Assembly (NCBI GenBank): GCA_012840905.1
Contig: DUVT01000005.1
Location: forward strand, 1 to 12,405
Length of the DNA stretch: 12,405 nucleotides
Direction of reading: 5' to 3'
Origin: Acholeplasmataceae bacterium
GTDB lineage: Bacteria > Bacillota_I > Bacilli_A > ML615J-28 > CAG-698
The notes under the pieces were generated by a model. That model was not told where the DNA came from, did no database searches, and was given only the letters and a program-made list of their open reading frames with translations. The translations under genes and the position numbers were made by a program. This document shows positions 1-6,728 of the stretch, piece by piece (positions within the stretch are counted from its first letter, which is position 1; every line of letters begins with the position of its first letter).

Positions 1-312
1 ATTATCCGTAAAGGAGCTCACTTTTTTGAATTTTTCTTGTTGGCAATTTTTCTATATAACTATTTTAAATATTTAAATATAGTAAAAAATTCACATAAAT
101 ACTATAAAAATGTAAGTATATATACATTCTTAATAGTACTTGGAATTTGTGTTATGATTGCTGCAACAGATGAATTTATTCAGTTGTTTGTTGAGAATAG
201 AGTGGGTTCAATAATTGATGTCTTAATTGATACTAGTGGAAGTATTTTTGGCTTAGGCTTAATCGCTTTACTAAATTATAAAAAAATAAAATCTTCACTT
301 AACAATGACTAA
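1..312 (+). CDS. VanZ-like membrane protein, 3' part (5' end outside window)
   Basis: The reading frame is open from the first base and gives 103 residues before a TAA stop, so the gene starts upstream of the window. A TTG at 37 could be read as a start, but the residues before it already belong to the family: R3-K4 followed by H7-F8 and E10 is the RK..HF.E signature of VanZ-like proteins. A second family motif follows, D57-E58, Q61, R67, then D73 and D77 (DE..Q.....R.....D...D). Hydrophobic helices lie at about 8-24, 40-56 and 76-91, so this is an integral membrane protein with a short basic C-terminal tail. VanZ itself lowers teicoplanin sensitivity in enterococci, but most relatives have no known function. 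Resistance should not be assumed. Assignment to the family is firm; the role is unknown. Confidence 0.85.
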   Translation: MIRKGAHFFEFFLLAIFLYNYFKYLNIVKNSHKYYKNVSIYTFLIVLGICVMIAATDEFIQLFVENRVGSIIDVLIDTSGSIFGLGLIALLNYKKIKSSLNND

Positions 313-327
313 CTTTTGTGGTATAAT
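299..327 (+). promoter_or_regulatory. Promoter of the lipoprotein gene (extended -10)
   Basis: TTAACA at 299-304 (5/6 to the -35 consensus) is followed after exactly 17 bases by a perfect TATAAT at 322-327, preceded by TGG (319-321), an extended -10. It overlaps the stop codon of the VanZ-like gene. Transcription should begin near 334, giving a leader of about 28 bases. A Shine-Dalgarno GAAAGGA at 348-354 sits 7 bases before the ATG at 362. Confidence 0.75.
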
Positions 328-361
328 TTATTATAAGAAAAGAGTTTGAAAGGATTTTAGT

Positions 362-1309
362 ATGAAGAAGTTTAAAATCGCTTATTTATTAATATTTTTA
401 TTTGTCTTAATTGGTTGTGGCCAAAGAAGAAACTTAGAAATTTTTAGATTTGTGAATCATGAACATCAAATCCAATTAGGAGAAACTATAAATCTCCAAT
501 TAATTATGGGTGAATATAAAGATGATGCAGTTGTAACTTATTCATTTTCAGAAGAAGGAATTATTAAATTTGAAGATGGATTTGCGACTGGCTTAAAAGT
601 TGGAGAAGTAGTTGTTTCTGCTACAGTTGATAAAGTTAAATATGCTTATACAAGAGTAATTGTTACTAGAGAGCCAGTAGACGGCTTACAAATTATTGCA
701 GAGAAAAACACGATCTACGTTGATGAGGAGTTACCTCTTGATGTGAAAATTTTCCCAGAACACTTCTCTAATGAAGTAACTTGGTCAATTGAACTAGGTA
801 CAGATGTTGCTGTTATTGAAGATGGCATCTTAAAACCACTTAGAGGCGAAAATGGTCTTCAAGAATTTAATAATGGCGGTGCAAGAGTTCGTGTTGTTGC
901 AACTTCAGTGGAAGATGATAGAGTTAGTGCTAAAAGAGATTTCTTTGTAAAATATCGCCCTACATCTGAGTTAACGTTAACCGCTGATGTAGTAGAAGTT
1001 GCCTTAGAAGATATTGAAAATGAAGTAATTACAGAAATCACTTTAGAAGTAGGTATCTTACCTGATGCTGCAAACCCTCTTTTAACTTTCACTTCAAGTG
1101 ATGAGACAATTGCGCTTGTTGATGTAGAAGGTATTGTAACATTCCCAGAAACTCCTAAAGCAGGAACTGTTACAATTACAGTTACCTCAATTGATGGTGT
1201 AGAAGCTACAATTGAAATTACAATTACTGAGCCAGAACCAGAAGAAGAGGAATCTGAAGAGGAAGAAGAAACTGGTGGCGAAGAGTCAGAAGATAAAGAA
1301 GAAAATTAA
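362..1309 (+). CDS. Secreted lipoprotein with Ig-like (BIG2-type) domains and polyglutamate tail
   Basis: This 315-residue protein starts with a type II signal peptide: basic MKK, a hydrophobic core and the lipobox L16-I-G-C19. It should be lipid-anchored at Cys19 on the outer face of the membrane. The rest is beta-rich and can be read as three Ig-like segments at about 25-103, 106-197 and 202-288. The second and third carry bacterial Ig-like group 2 features: a V.GL.I / L.L.A opening, a VTW or LTF.SSD strand, an 'A.V..G.' turn (for example A250-L-V-D-V-E-G) and a G.V.ITVTS-type closing strand. Residues 290-315 form an acidic tail with 17 Glu/Asp in 26. BIG2 domains in surface proteins often serve as stalks or adhesion modules; no enzymatic domain is visible. 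The ligand and role are unknown. The gene has its own promoter and a terminator about 20 bases after the stop. Confidence 0.85.
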   Translation: MKKFKIAYLLIFLFVLIGCGQRRNLEIFRFVNHEHQIQLGETINLQLIMGEYKDDAVVTYSFSEEGIIKFEDGFATGLKVGEVVVSATVDKVKYAYTRVIVTREPVDGLQIIAEKNTIYVDEELPLDVKIFPEHFSNEVTWSIELGTDVAVIEDGILKPLRGENGLQEFNNGGARVRVVATSVEDDRVSAKRDFFVKYRPTSELTLTADVVEVALEDIENEVITEITLEVGILPDAANPLLTFTSSDETIALVDVEGIVTFPETPKAGTVTITVTSIDGVEATIEITITEPEPEEEESEEEEETGGEESEDKEEN

Positions 1310-1331
1310 TAAAAATTTGGAATTATAAAAT

Positions 1332-1353
1332 ACCGGCTCAAAATTGAGCCGGT
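1332..1353. terminator. Bidirectional terminator between convergent genes
   Basis: A perfect GC-rich inverted repeat has arms ACCGGCTCAA (1332-1341) and TTGAGCCGGT (1344-1353); it probably folds as an 8-bp stem with a loop of about 6. Only a short T-run (TTTAAT) follows on the plus strand, while the minus strand has ATTTTATAATT, so it may work better for the leftward thioesterase gene. It lies between two convergent genes and can serve both. Confidence 0.8.
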
Positions 1354-1433
1354 TTAATAGTGCATAAAAGTTATTATATAATAAGTGTTAGAATGTAATA
1401 TTAAGGTTAAAATATGGTAAAATAAGATTGCGC

Positions 1434-2159
1434 TTATTTGGTAACTTCAACCTTAGAAGCAAAATGAAGCACATTATTTAAATATCCATAAACAAAATAT
1501 GTATTTTCGATTTTCTTTTTATAAATAGATACAATATCGTTTAGTTTTAATTCTTTATTGAAATTAAATTCGATTGTTTTAATAGATTCATTTTTTGAAA
1601 GATTTAATGCATCAAGTACCATTATTGAGTATTTAGCATTATTTACATGGTTATTTATATCTAGAAACGATGGCATCACTTTATAATTATAAACATGCTC
1701 TAACTCCTCAAGTGGAAGAGGTTTAATTTTTTTTAGTGGTTGATCAAAGTTTCTTAAATTTAAATAACTACCCGAAAAATGAAATGTCTCTCTGGATATT
1801 GTATTTTTAACTGAATCGTAAATACACCATTTACTAGATCCTTTAATAAGAAGATTATTATCCAAGTCGAATACTTGATATTCACGCTCATAATCGATTC
1901 TTTCGGGTTTCAGTGGCCAAGTCTTTACAATAACTTTAATAGGTTTTGTAATTGGCTTAATAATTTCATACTTACTCCTAATTAGTAGCCAAAAAAACTC
2001 ACTGTTAGTTTTATTAAAATTTGCATCAAGAATATTTGCATGCTGAGCGGCTACTTCTTGAAATATATCAAATACTGCATATGGAGTAATATTTGAATAA
2101 CGGTCAAATGAGCCAGGAGTAAGCGTAAAATGTTCTGTGTGTTCAAGAATTTTGTCCAT
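1434..2159 (-). CDS. Acyl-ACP thioesterase (FatA/FatB type, double hotdog)
   Basis: This enzyme should hydrolyse acyl-acyl carrier protein to free fatty acid and ACP in the cytoplasm, ending fatty-acid elongation. From the chosen ATG it has 241 residues, normal for bacterial acyl-ACP thioesterases. The first hotdog half contains Y21-S-N followed by the helix with Q34-E-V-A-A-Q-H, then R61-S-K and a TWP..R..YEREY strand (80-94). The second half carries the family hallmark D167-I-N169-N-H171-V-N-N with A-K-Y after it, where Asp, Asn and His correspond to catalytic residues in plant FatB, and a downstream E203 in the KELKLND strand. The start is set by a Shine-Dalgarno GAGGTG (minus strand, 2174-2169) with a 9-base spacer to the ATG at 2159. 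The in-frame GTG at 2171 is itself part of that site and is rejected. The gene is monocistronic and divergent from mnmG. Chain-length preference cannot be read from the sequence. Confidence 0.9.
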   Translation of the reverse strand: MDKILEHTEHFTLTPGSFDRYSNITPYAVFDIFQEVAAQHANILDANFNKTNSEFFWLLIRSKYEIIKPITKPIKVIVKTWPLKPERIDYEREYQVFDLDNNLLIKGSSKWCIYDSVKNTISRETFHFSGSYLNLRNFDQPLKKIKPLPLEELEHVYNYKVMPSFLDINNHVNNAKYSIMVLDALNLSKNESIKTIEFNFNKELKLNDIVSIYKKKIENTYFVYGYLNNVLHFASKVEVTK

Positions 2160-2168
2160 TTTTATCTT

Positions 2169-2174
2169 CACCTC
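2169..2174 (-). promoter_or_regulatory. Ribosome binding site that fixes the thioesterase start
   Basis: On the minus strand GAGGTG lies 9 bases before ATG (2159-2157). A start at the upstream GTG (2171-2169) would place the start codon inside this site and leave it without a Shine-Dalgarno of its own, so the shorter protein is preferred. Confidence 0.8.
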
Positions 2175-2185
2175 ATAGTGAATTT

Positions 2186-2214
2186 ATTATAGCATAAATT
2201 CAAAAGAAGGTAAA
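2186..2214 (-). promoter_or_regulatory. Promoter of the acyl-ACP thioesterase gene
   Basis: Reading the minus strand, TTTACC (2214-2209, 4/6 to TTGACA) is followed after 17 bases by a perfect TATAAT (2191-2186) with TGC immediately before it, an extended -10. Transcription would start near 2179, only a few bases upstream of the Shine-Dalgarno, giving a very short leader. It is back to back with the mnmG promoter. Confidence 0.65.
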
Positions 2215-2231
2215 AAAAATTTAAATGTTTA

Positions 2232-2260
2232 TAGAGAAAGTAATTAATGTATGTTAAAAT
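2232..2260 (+). promoter_or_regulatory. Promoter of the mnmG-rsmG-parA operon
   Basis: TAAAAT at 2255-2260 is preceded by TGT (2252-2254), an extended -10. Seventeen bases upstream is TAGAGA (2232-2237), a 4/6 match to the -35 box. Transcription would begin around 2267, at the Shine-Dalgarno AAAGGTGA (2266-2273) before the ATG at 2278. That would leave a leader close to the minimum, so the real start site may be slightly further upstream. This is a moderate prediction. Confidence 0.5.
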
Positions 2261-2277
2261 AAAGAAAAGGTGATCAT

Positions 2278-4161
2278 ATGACATATGATGTAATTGTTAT
2301 AGGTGGTGGACACTCAGGTGTTGAAGCTGCCCTTGCAACTGCAAGATTAAATAACAAAACATTATTAGTAATGGGTAATTTTGATCGCATAGCTAGCATG
2401 CCTTGTAATCCATCAATTGGTGGACCGGCAAAGGGTATCATCGTAAGAGAAATTGATGCCTTAGGTGGTGTGATGGCAAAGGTTAGTGATCAAACCTTAT
2501 TACAAATAAAAATGCTTAATTCCTCTAAAGGCCCTGCAGTTAGAGCCTTAAGAGCCCAAATAGATAAAATTAAATATCCTAAAGCAATGCAAGAATTAGT
2601 ACGTAATCAAGAAAACTTAGATACGCTTGTAAAATTGGTGGACGAGATCATCGTTGAAGATGGTAAAGTAGTTGGGGTAAAGTTAGAAGATAATAGCATT
2701 ATTAATGCTAAAGTTGTAATTTTATGTACCGGCACTTATCAGTCTTCAAAGATTTTAGTTGGTCATACTGCAATTAGTTCAGGTCCGGACAATGAAAAAA
2801 CTACATCTAAGTTATCTGAATCATTAAAGAGTTTAGGATTTAAACTAAAAAGATTAAAGACTGGAACACCACCAAGAATTAAAAAAGATTCAATTGATTA
2901 TTCAAAAACAATTCCTCAAACTGGTGATGAAGGTAATCTTAAGTTTTCAGATGAGACAGAAAGTGTTCGACCACTTTCAGAACAACTTGCTTGTTACCTA
3001 ACTTATACAACCCCTTTAACACATGAGATAATTGATAATAACTTAGACAAATCTAGTATGTATAGTGGGATTGTAGAAGGAGTTGGAGCAAGATACTGTC
3101 CATCTATTGAAGATAAAATTGTAAGGTTTAGAGACAAAGAAAGACATCAAATCTTTATTGAGCCTGAAAGCGAACTTTTAGATGAGATGTATATTCAAGG
3201 TTTATCAACTTCTATGCCTAAAGATGTACAAGAACAATTAGTTAGAAGTATTCCTGGTCTTGAAAATGCAGTGATTACTAAATATGCATATGCAATCGAA
3301 TATGATGCAATTGACCCACAACAACTAAAACACAATCTTGAAGCTAAACATATAGATGGTTTATTCTTTGCAGGTCAAGTAAATGGGACAAGTGGCTATG
3401 AAGAAGCTGCATGCCAAGGCTTAATGGCTGGTATTAACGCATCTTTAAAATTACAAGGAAAAGAACCACTAATCTTAAAGCGTAACGAAGCATATACAGG
3501 CGTATTAATTGATGATTTAATTACTAAAGGAGTAAAAGACCCTTACCGCTTATTAACTTCAAGAGCTGAATATCGTCTATTATTAAGACATGATAATAGT
3601 GAAGATAGACTATTAAAATATGGTTATGAAATTGGCTTAGTAAGCAAAGAAAGATATGAAAAACATCTTGAAAAACAAGCTAAAGTAAAAGAGTTAGTTG
3701 AAAAGGTTAAGGAATATAAATTAACTCCAAAACCAGAAATTAATGAATACTTACTAAATAATAATTTAAATGTAATTAATGAAAAAATTTCAGGGTATGA
3801 ATTTTTAAAACGTCCTGCGAATACATTCAAAGATTTAGAAAATATTTTAAATATTGACCTAGGTCCAGAAGATATAAAAGAAAAAGCATTAATTGAAATC
3901 AAATATTCTGGTTATATTGAAAAAGCAAATAAAGAAGCTAAAAAAATGGAGTTAATGGAAAATCGAAAAATTCCAAAAGACTTTAATTATGATTTAATTC
4001 ATAACCTTTCAAGTGAAGCGCGTGAAAAATTAAAGTTAGTTAAACCAGAAACATTATCTCAAGCTTCACGTATCAGTGGTGTTAATCCAAGTGATGTTGC
4101 AATTATTTTAGTATGGTTAGAAAAGGCAAGTTATGATGTTAAAGGTATTAAAGGAGTTTAA
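2278..4161 (+). CDS. mnmG: tRNA uridine 5-carboxymethylaminomethyl modification enzyme MnmG (GidA)
   Basis: MnmG is the FAD-dependent partner of the GTPase MnmE. Together they place a carboxymethylaminomethyl (or aminomethyl) group on C5 of wobble U34 in tRNAs reading NNA/NNG codons, using methylene-tetrahydrofolate. The 627-residue length matches the E. coli protein (629). Visible features are the dinucleotide-binding GGGHSG (9-14), the signature MPCNPSIGGPAKG (41-53) with Cys43, a CTGTY strand (150-154), LKTGTPPR (193-200), ARYCPSIEDK (271-280) with the second conserved Cys at 274, FAGQ-NGTSGYEEAA (364-378) and SRAEYRLLLRHDN (428-440). The C-terminal helical domain that contacts MnmE and tRNA ends normally. 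MnmE is not in the window. The gene opens a five-gene operon, and its last 29 bases overlap rsmG. Confidence 0.98.
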   Translation: MTYDVIVIGGGHSGVEAALATARLNNKTLLVMGNFDRIASMPCNPSIGGPAKGIIVREIDALGGVMAKVSDQTLLQIKMLNSSKGPAVRALRAQIDKIKYPKAMQELVRNQENLDTLVKLVDEIIVEDGKVVGVKLEDNSIINAKVVILCTGTYQSSKILVGHTAISSGPDNEKTTSKLSESLKSLGFKLKRLKTGTPPRIKKDSIDYSKTIPQTGDEGNLKFSDETESVRPLSEQLACYLTYTTPLTHEIIDNNLDKSSMYSGIVEGVGARYCPSIEDKIVRFRDKERHQIFIEPESELLDEMYIQGLSTSMPKDVQEQLVRSIPGLENAVITKYAYAIEYDAIDPQQLKHNLEAKHIDGLFFAGQVNGTSGYEEAACQGLMAGINASLKLQGKEPLILKRNEAYTGVLIDDLITKGVKDPYRLLTSRAEYRLLLRHDNSEDRLLKYGYEIGLVSKERYEKHLEKQAKVKELVEKVKEYKLTPKPEINEYLLNNNLNVINEKISGYEFLKRPANTFKDLENILNIDLGPEDIKEKALIEIKYSGYIEKANKEAKKMELMENRKIPKDFNYDLIHNLSSEAREKLKLVKPETLSQASRISGVNPSDVAIILVWLEKASYDVKGIKGV

Positions 4162-4822
4162 ATTAAATAAAAAACAAAACGAACAGTTTGAAAAGTACTT
4201 TGAATTTTTAGTTTTAGAAAACAAAAAATACAACTTAACTAGTATAACTGATAAAGATGAAGTATATATTAAACATTTTTATGATTCGCTAAAAGTTCAA
4301 GATGCTTATGATTTAACTACTGTTAATACATTTTGTGATATTGGAAGTGGTGCTGGTTTTCCTGCGATCCCGATCAAGATCTTATATCCCCACTTGAAAA
4401 TTACAATTATTGAACCGACAAGGAAACGATGCAATTTCTTAACGGAATTAGTTAAATTGCTAGAATTAGAAGATGTAGAAATTATTAATGATAGAAGCGA
4501 GAACATAAAAGAAGATTTAAGAGATTCATTTGATATAGTAACTGCTAGAGCAGTAGCATCTCTACCAGTGTTATTAGAATTAACTGTTCCGTATGTAAAA
4601 GTAGGAGGTCATTTTTTGGCCTTAAAAGGAATTTCATATGAAGATGAATTAACTAGTGCAAAAGGTGCAGTTGAAAAACTTAAATGCGATGTTGATAATA
4701 TTTATAATTATGAATTGCCTAATGATTTAGGTAGTAGAGTTATTATTGACTTCAAAAAACGGGAGAAAACAAATCCCAAATATCCTAGGAGTTATGCAGT
4801 TATAAAGAAAAAACATTTATAA
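4133..4822 (+). CDS. rsmG: 16S rRNA (guanine527-N7)-methyltransferase RsmG (GidB)
   Basis: RsmG methylates N7 of G527 in the 530 loop of 16S rRNA using S-adenosylmethionine; in other bacteria its loss gives low-level streptomycin resistance. The 229 residues show the family order: an N-terminal helix with Y33-N-L-T, then H48 and D51-S-L, the SAM-binding motif I DIGSGAGFP (69-77), an acidic E94 at the end of strand 2, the ENI stretch after strand 3, and TARAVASLP (137-145), the RsmG-specific region. The first ATG (4133) or the next one (4136) both lie within mnmG, 6 or 9 bases after AAAGG (4122-4126). No downstream in-frame start precedes the conserved region, so the long overlap with mnmG is real and suggests translational coupling. 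mnmG-rsmG adjacency is classic in bacteria. Confidence 0.96.
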   Translation: MMLKVLKEFKLNKKQNEQFEKYFEFLVLENKKYNLTSITDKDEVYIKHFYDSLKVQDAYDLTTVNTFCDIGSGAGFPAIPIKILYPHLKITIIEPTRKRCNFLTELVKLLELEDVEIINDRSENIKEDLRDSFDIVTARAVASLPVLLELTVPYVKVGGHFLALKGISYEDELTSAKGAVEKLKCDVDNIYNYELPNDLGSRVIIDFKKREKTNPKYPRSYAVIKKKHL

Positions 4823-4834
4823 GGCGGTGAGGGA

Positions 4835-5620
4835 ATGGGAAAGATTATTGCAATTGCAAATCAAAAAGGGGGCGTAGGGAAGACTACTACATCTATAAAC
4901 TTAGGATCTGCACTTAGCAGCAGTGGGAAGAAAGTATTATTAATAGATCTAGATGAACAAGCTAATGCAACAATCGGTTTAGGTTTTTCAAGAGAATTAA
5001 TTGATATATCTACTTATGATTTATTAGTTAATGAAATTAGTTTAGAAGAAAGTATTTATAAAACTAATGATCCTAATTTAGATATAATCCCGGCATCGAT
5101 TAAACTTGCAAGAGTTGCAACGGATTTATTTAACGTAGCAGCAAAAGAGTTAATTTTAGAAAAGAAAATCCAATCAGTAAAAGAAGTTTATGATTTTATT
5201 TTAATTGATTGTCCACCTTCTTTAGGTGTTACAAGCGAAAATGCATTATTTGCTGCGGATTCTGTTTTAATACCAGTTGAATGTGAATATTTAGCATATG
5301 ATGCATTAACCCAAATGGTAAATAAAATTAACCAAGTTCAAGCTATTCAAAATCAAAAAGGAAAGATACTTACAATTGAGGGTGTCTTACTTACCAAATT
5401 AGATAATCGAAACATTTTTGGTTATAAAGTAGCTGACAAAGTACGAGAACTATTCCCAACCAAAACCTTTAAAACGATTATTAGTCGTTCTGCGCATTTA
5501 CAAGATGCACCGATGCAAGGTAAACCAGTTTTAAAAACAGCTTACCATTCAAGATCAAGTAGAGAATATAGACAGTTAGCTACGGAAATAATAAAAAATA
5601 ACTTGGAGAGTAATCAATGA
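4835..5620 (+). CDS. parA: ParA/Soj-type chromosome partition ATPase
   Basis: This 261-residue protein is a MinD/ParA-type ATPase that in its family binds DNA as an ATP dimer and, with ParB at parS, moves or organises the origin region and affects DnaA. It has the deviant Walker A KGGVGKTT (11-18, with signature Lys11), the A' box DLDEQANAT (38-46), Walker B ILIDCPPS (122-129, Asp125) and the C-terminal DAP..GKPV region (224-232) followed by REYRQLA (243-249). The A' box reads DLDEQ where DxDPQ is usual, and DAPM replaces the usual EAPS. A strong Shine-Dalgarno AAGGCGGTGA starts inside the rsmG stop codon (4821-4830), so the gene follows rsmG by 12 bases. No parB or noc is adjacent; the next gene overlaps by ATGA. 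A plasmid-type ParA is less likely given the core-gene context. Confidence 0.93.
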   Translation: MGKIIAIANQKGGVGKTTTSINLGSALSSSGKKVLLIDLDEQANATIGLGFSRELIDISTYDLLVNEISLEESIYKTNDPNLDIIPASIKLARVATDLFNVAAKELILEKKIQSVKEVYDFILIDCPPSLGVTSENALFAADSVLIPVECEYLAYDALTQMVNKINQVQAIQNQKGKILTIEGVLLTKLDNRNIFGYKVADKVRELFPTKTFKTIISRSAHLQDAPMQGKPVLKTAYHSRSSREYRQLATEIIKNNLESNQ

Positions 5621-6426
5621 TATGGTTTCAAGATTTTATTAATAATAATGTTCCAAAACTTATTACAACTGCAATTATATTGGTAGTTACGATTGTTCTA
5701 ACGTTTATTATTACATTTATATTCAATCGAATAATAAAACGTCAAAAAAACAAACGTACTGTTACAATTACGAGATTAATAAGAAGTTTAATTCGCTACA
5801 CCCTTGCAATAGTTGTTTTTATTACAATACTTGGTGTTTGGGGTGTAGATATAATGCCGATAGTAACCGGAGTTGGTGTTTTAGGTTTAGTTATTGGTTT
5901 AGGTGCACAAACTTTAATCAAAGACTTAATAGCAGGTGTAGCAATTGTATTTGATAATTTTTATGATGTTGATGAAGTTGTAGAAATCAATGGATTCAAA
6001 GGGAAAGTTTTAGAAATCGGTCTTAAATCTACTAGATTAGAAAACTGGAAAGGTGAAATAAAAGTTATTTCTAACGGGGAAATCTTAGAAATAATAAATT
6101 ATTCACGTAATCCTTCTGTTGGTGTAGTTGAGTTTGATATAGCTTACCAAGAAGACATTAACCGAGTATTTAAACTTATTGAAGAAAACCTTGAAAACTT
6201 AAAAGAGATTTATCCCCAAATTATCGAAGGACCAAATATTGTTGGGATTATAGATGTTGGTAATTCAGTAAAAATACGAATTACAGTTAAAACAATATCT
6301 GAACAACACTATGCAGTAGAAAGGGGTATTAGAAAGTATCTCAAAGAAGTGTTTGAAGAACATCAAATTGAGATGCCATTTTCTAAGAATATAATCTATG
6401 ATAGACAGAGTAAAGATAAAATATAA
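5617..6426 (+). CDS. MscS-family small-conductance mechanosensitive channel
   Basis: MscS channels open under membrane tension and release solutes on hypo-osmotic shock. The 269 residues show TM1 at about 13-38, TM2 at about 60-77 and the pore-lining TM3 at about 82-112. TM3 carries the Gly/Ala-rich packing pattern GVGVLGLVIGLGAQ (85-98), which ends in the Gln seen in many family members. The beta domain follows, with FDNFYDVDE-V (112-121), G-V-EIGLKSTRL (129-141) and the ISNGEI strand (151-156), then an alpha/beta vestibule domain with an amphipathic C-terminal part. The start ATG overlaps the parA stop (ATGA), with GGAGAG (5605-5610) 6 bases upstream. It is slightly shorter than E. coli MscS (286 residues), which is normal for Firmicutes members. 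A pore-closing turn can be expected near 100-105. Confidence 0.93.
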   Translation: MIWFQDFINNNVPKLITTAIILVVTIVLTFIITFIFNRIIKRQKNKRTVTITRLIRSLIRYTLAIVVFITILGVWGVDIMPIVTGVGVLGLVIGLGAQTLIKDLIAGVAIVFDNFYDVDEVVEINGFKGKVLEIGLKSTRLENWKGEIKVISNGEILEIINYSRNPSVGVVEFDIAYQEDINRVFKLIEENLENLKEIYPQIIEGPNIVGIIDVGNSVKIRITVKTISEQHYAVERGIRKYLKEVFEEHQIEMPFSKNIIYDRQSKDKI

Positions 6427-6610
6427 TGTTGGAGATATCTTAGAGTTTAAGAAAACCCATCCATGTGGTGGTAAGCAGTGGAAAATTGTTCGTGTTGGTG
6501 TTGATTGCAAGTTAGAATGCACAACATGTAAAAGAATAATAATTATTCCAAGAATTGAAATCGCAAAGAAAATGAAAAAAAGAATATTTGAAAATAATAG
6601 CGAAGAGTAA
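6398..6610 (+). CDS. DUF951 family small cysteine-containing protein
   Basis: A 70-residue protein with the DUF951 pattern: GDILEFKK (12-19), HPCG (21-24), W28-K-I-V-R-V-G, a C41-T-T-C44 pair and I49-I-P-R. Cys23, Cys41 and Cys44 are the conserved cysteines and could bind zinc; Cys37 is an extra one. The function of this family is unknown, but in Firmicutes it commonly lies between an mscS gene and the GTPase gene ychF. The only plausible in-frame ATG (6398) is within mscS, giving a 29-base overlap, and no good Shine-Dalgarno is visible. Translation probably depends on coupling to mscS. The ATG at 6426, right after the mscS stop, is in another frame. No ychF follows; a terminator does. Confidence 0.92.
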   Translation: MIDRVKIKYNVGDILEFKKTHPCGGKQWKIVRVGVDCKLECTTCKRIIIIPRIEIAKKMKKRIFENNSEE

Positions 6611-6625
6611 TAAAGGTTTTATGGT

Positions 6626-6648
6626 TAAAAAGTCCATAAGACTTTTTA
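6626..6648 (+). terminator. Terminator of the mnmG-DUF951 operon
   Basis: AAAAAGTC (6627-6634) and GACTTTTT (6640-6647), extended by T6626 with A6648, form a 9-bp stem with loop CATAA. ATTTTT follows on the plus strand. It begins 16 bases after the DUF951 stop and is a typical intrinsic terminator, although the stem has few GC pairs. An alternative pairing partner lies just upstream (see findings). Confidence 0.75.
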
Positions 6649-6728
6649 TTTTTAACTAAAAACTAATTATTAAATCTAATTTGAAGATAAAAGCAGCAAA
6701 ATTATTAAGCATAAAAATAAGATAATAG

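Noticed and set aside
37..312. A complete small gene starting at TTG 37
   Set aside because: The frame is open to base 1 and the RK..HF.E motif lies before the TTG, so this is the end of a longer VanZ-like gene.
859..1092. Antisense open frames opposite known genes (also around 3624-3902, 4306-4506, 6265-6522, 7232-7480, 8750-9151 and 10004-10195)
   Set aside because: They lie opposite strongly supported genes, lack family motifs and ribosome sites, and are explained by the codon pattern of the real strand.
1377..1382. TATAAT in the convergent intergenic region
   Set aside because: No acceptable -35 box at 16-18 bases and no gene in its direction; such hexamers are common by chance in sequence this AT-rich.
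1419..1439. Weak hairpin AAATAAG / CTTATTT around the thioesterase stop codon
   Set aside because: The stem is almost all A-T and lacks a good U-tract; the GC-rich hairpin at 1332-1353 is the better terminator.
2160..2171. GTG start for the thioesterase, adding four residues (MKIK)
   Set aside because: The GTG is part of the GAGGTG Shine-Dalgarno for the ATG at 2159 and has no site of its own.
2160..2277. Possible replication origin (DnaA boxes or parS) near mnmG and parA
   Set aside because: No TTATCCACA-like clusters or parS palindrome are visible here or in the other intergenic gaps, and dnaA, mnmE and rnpA are absent.
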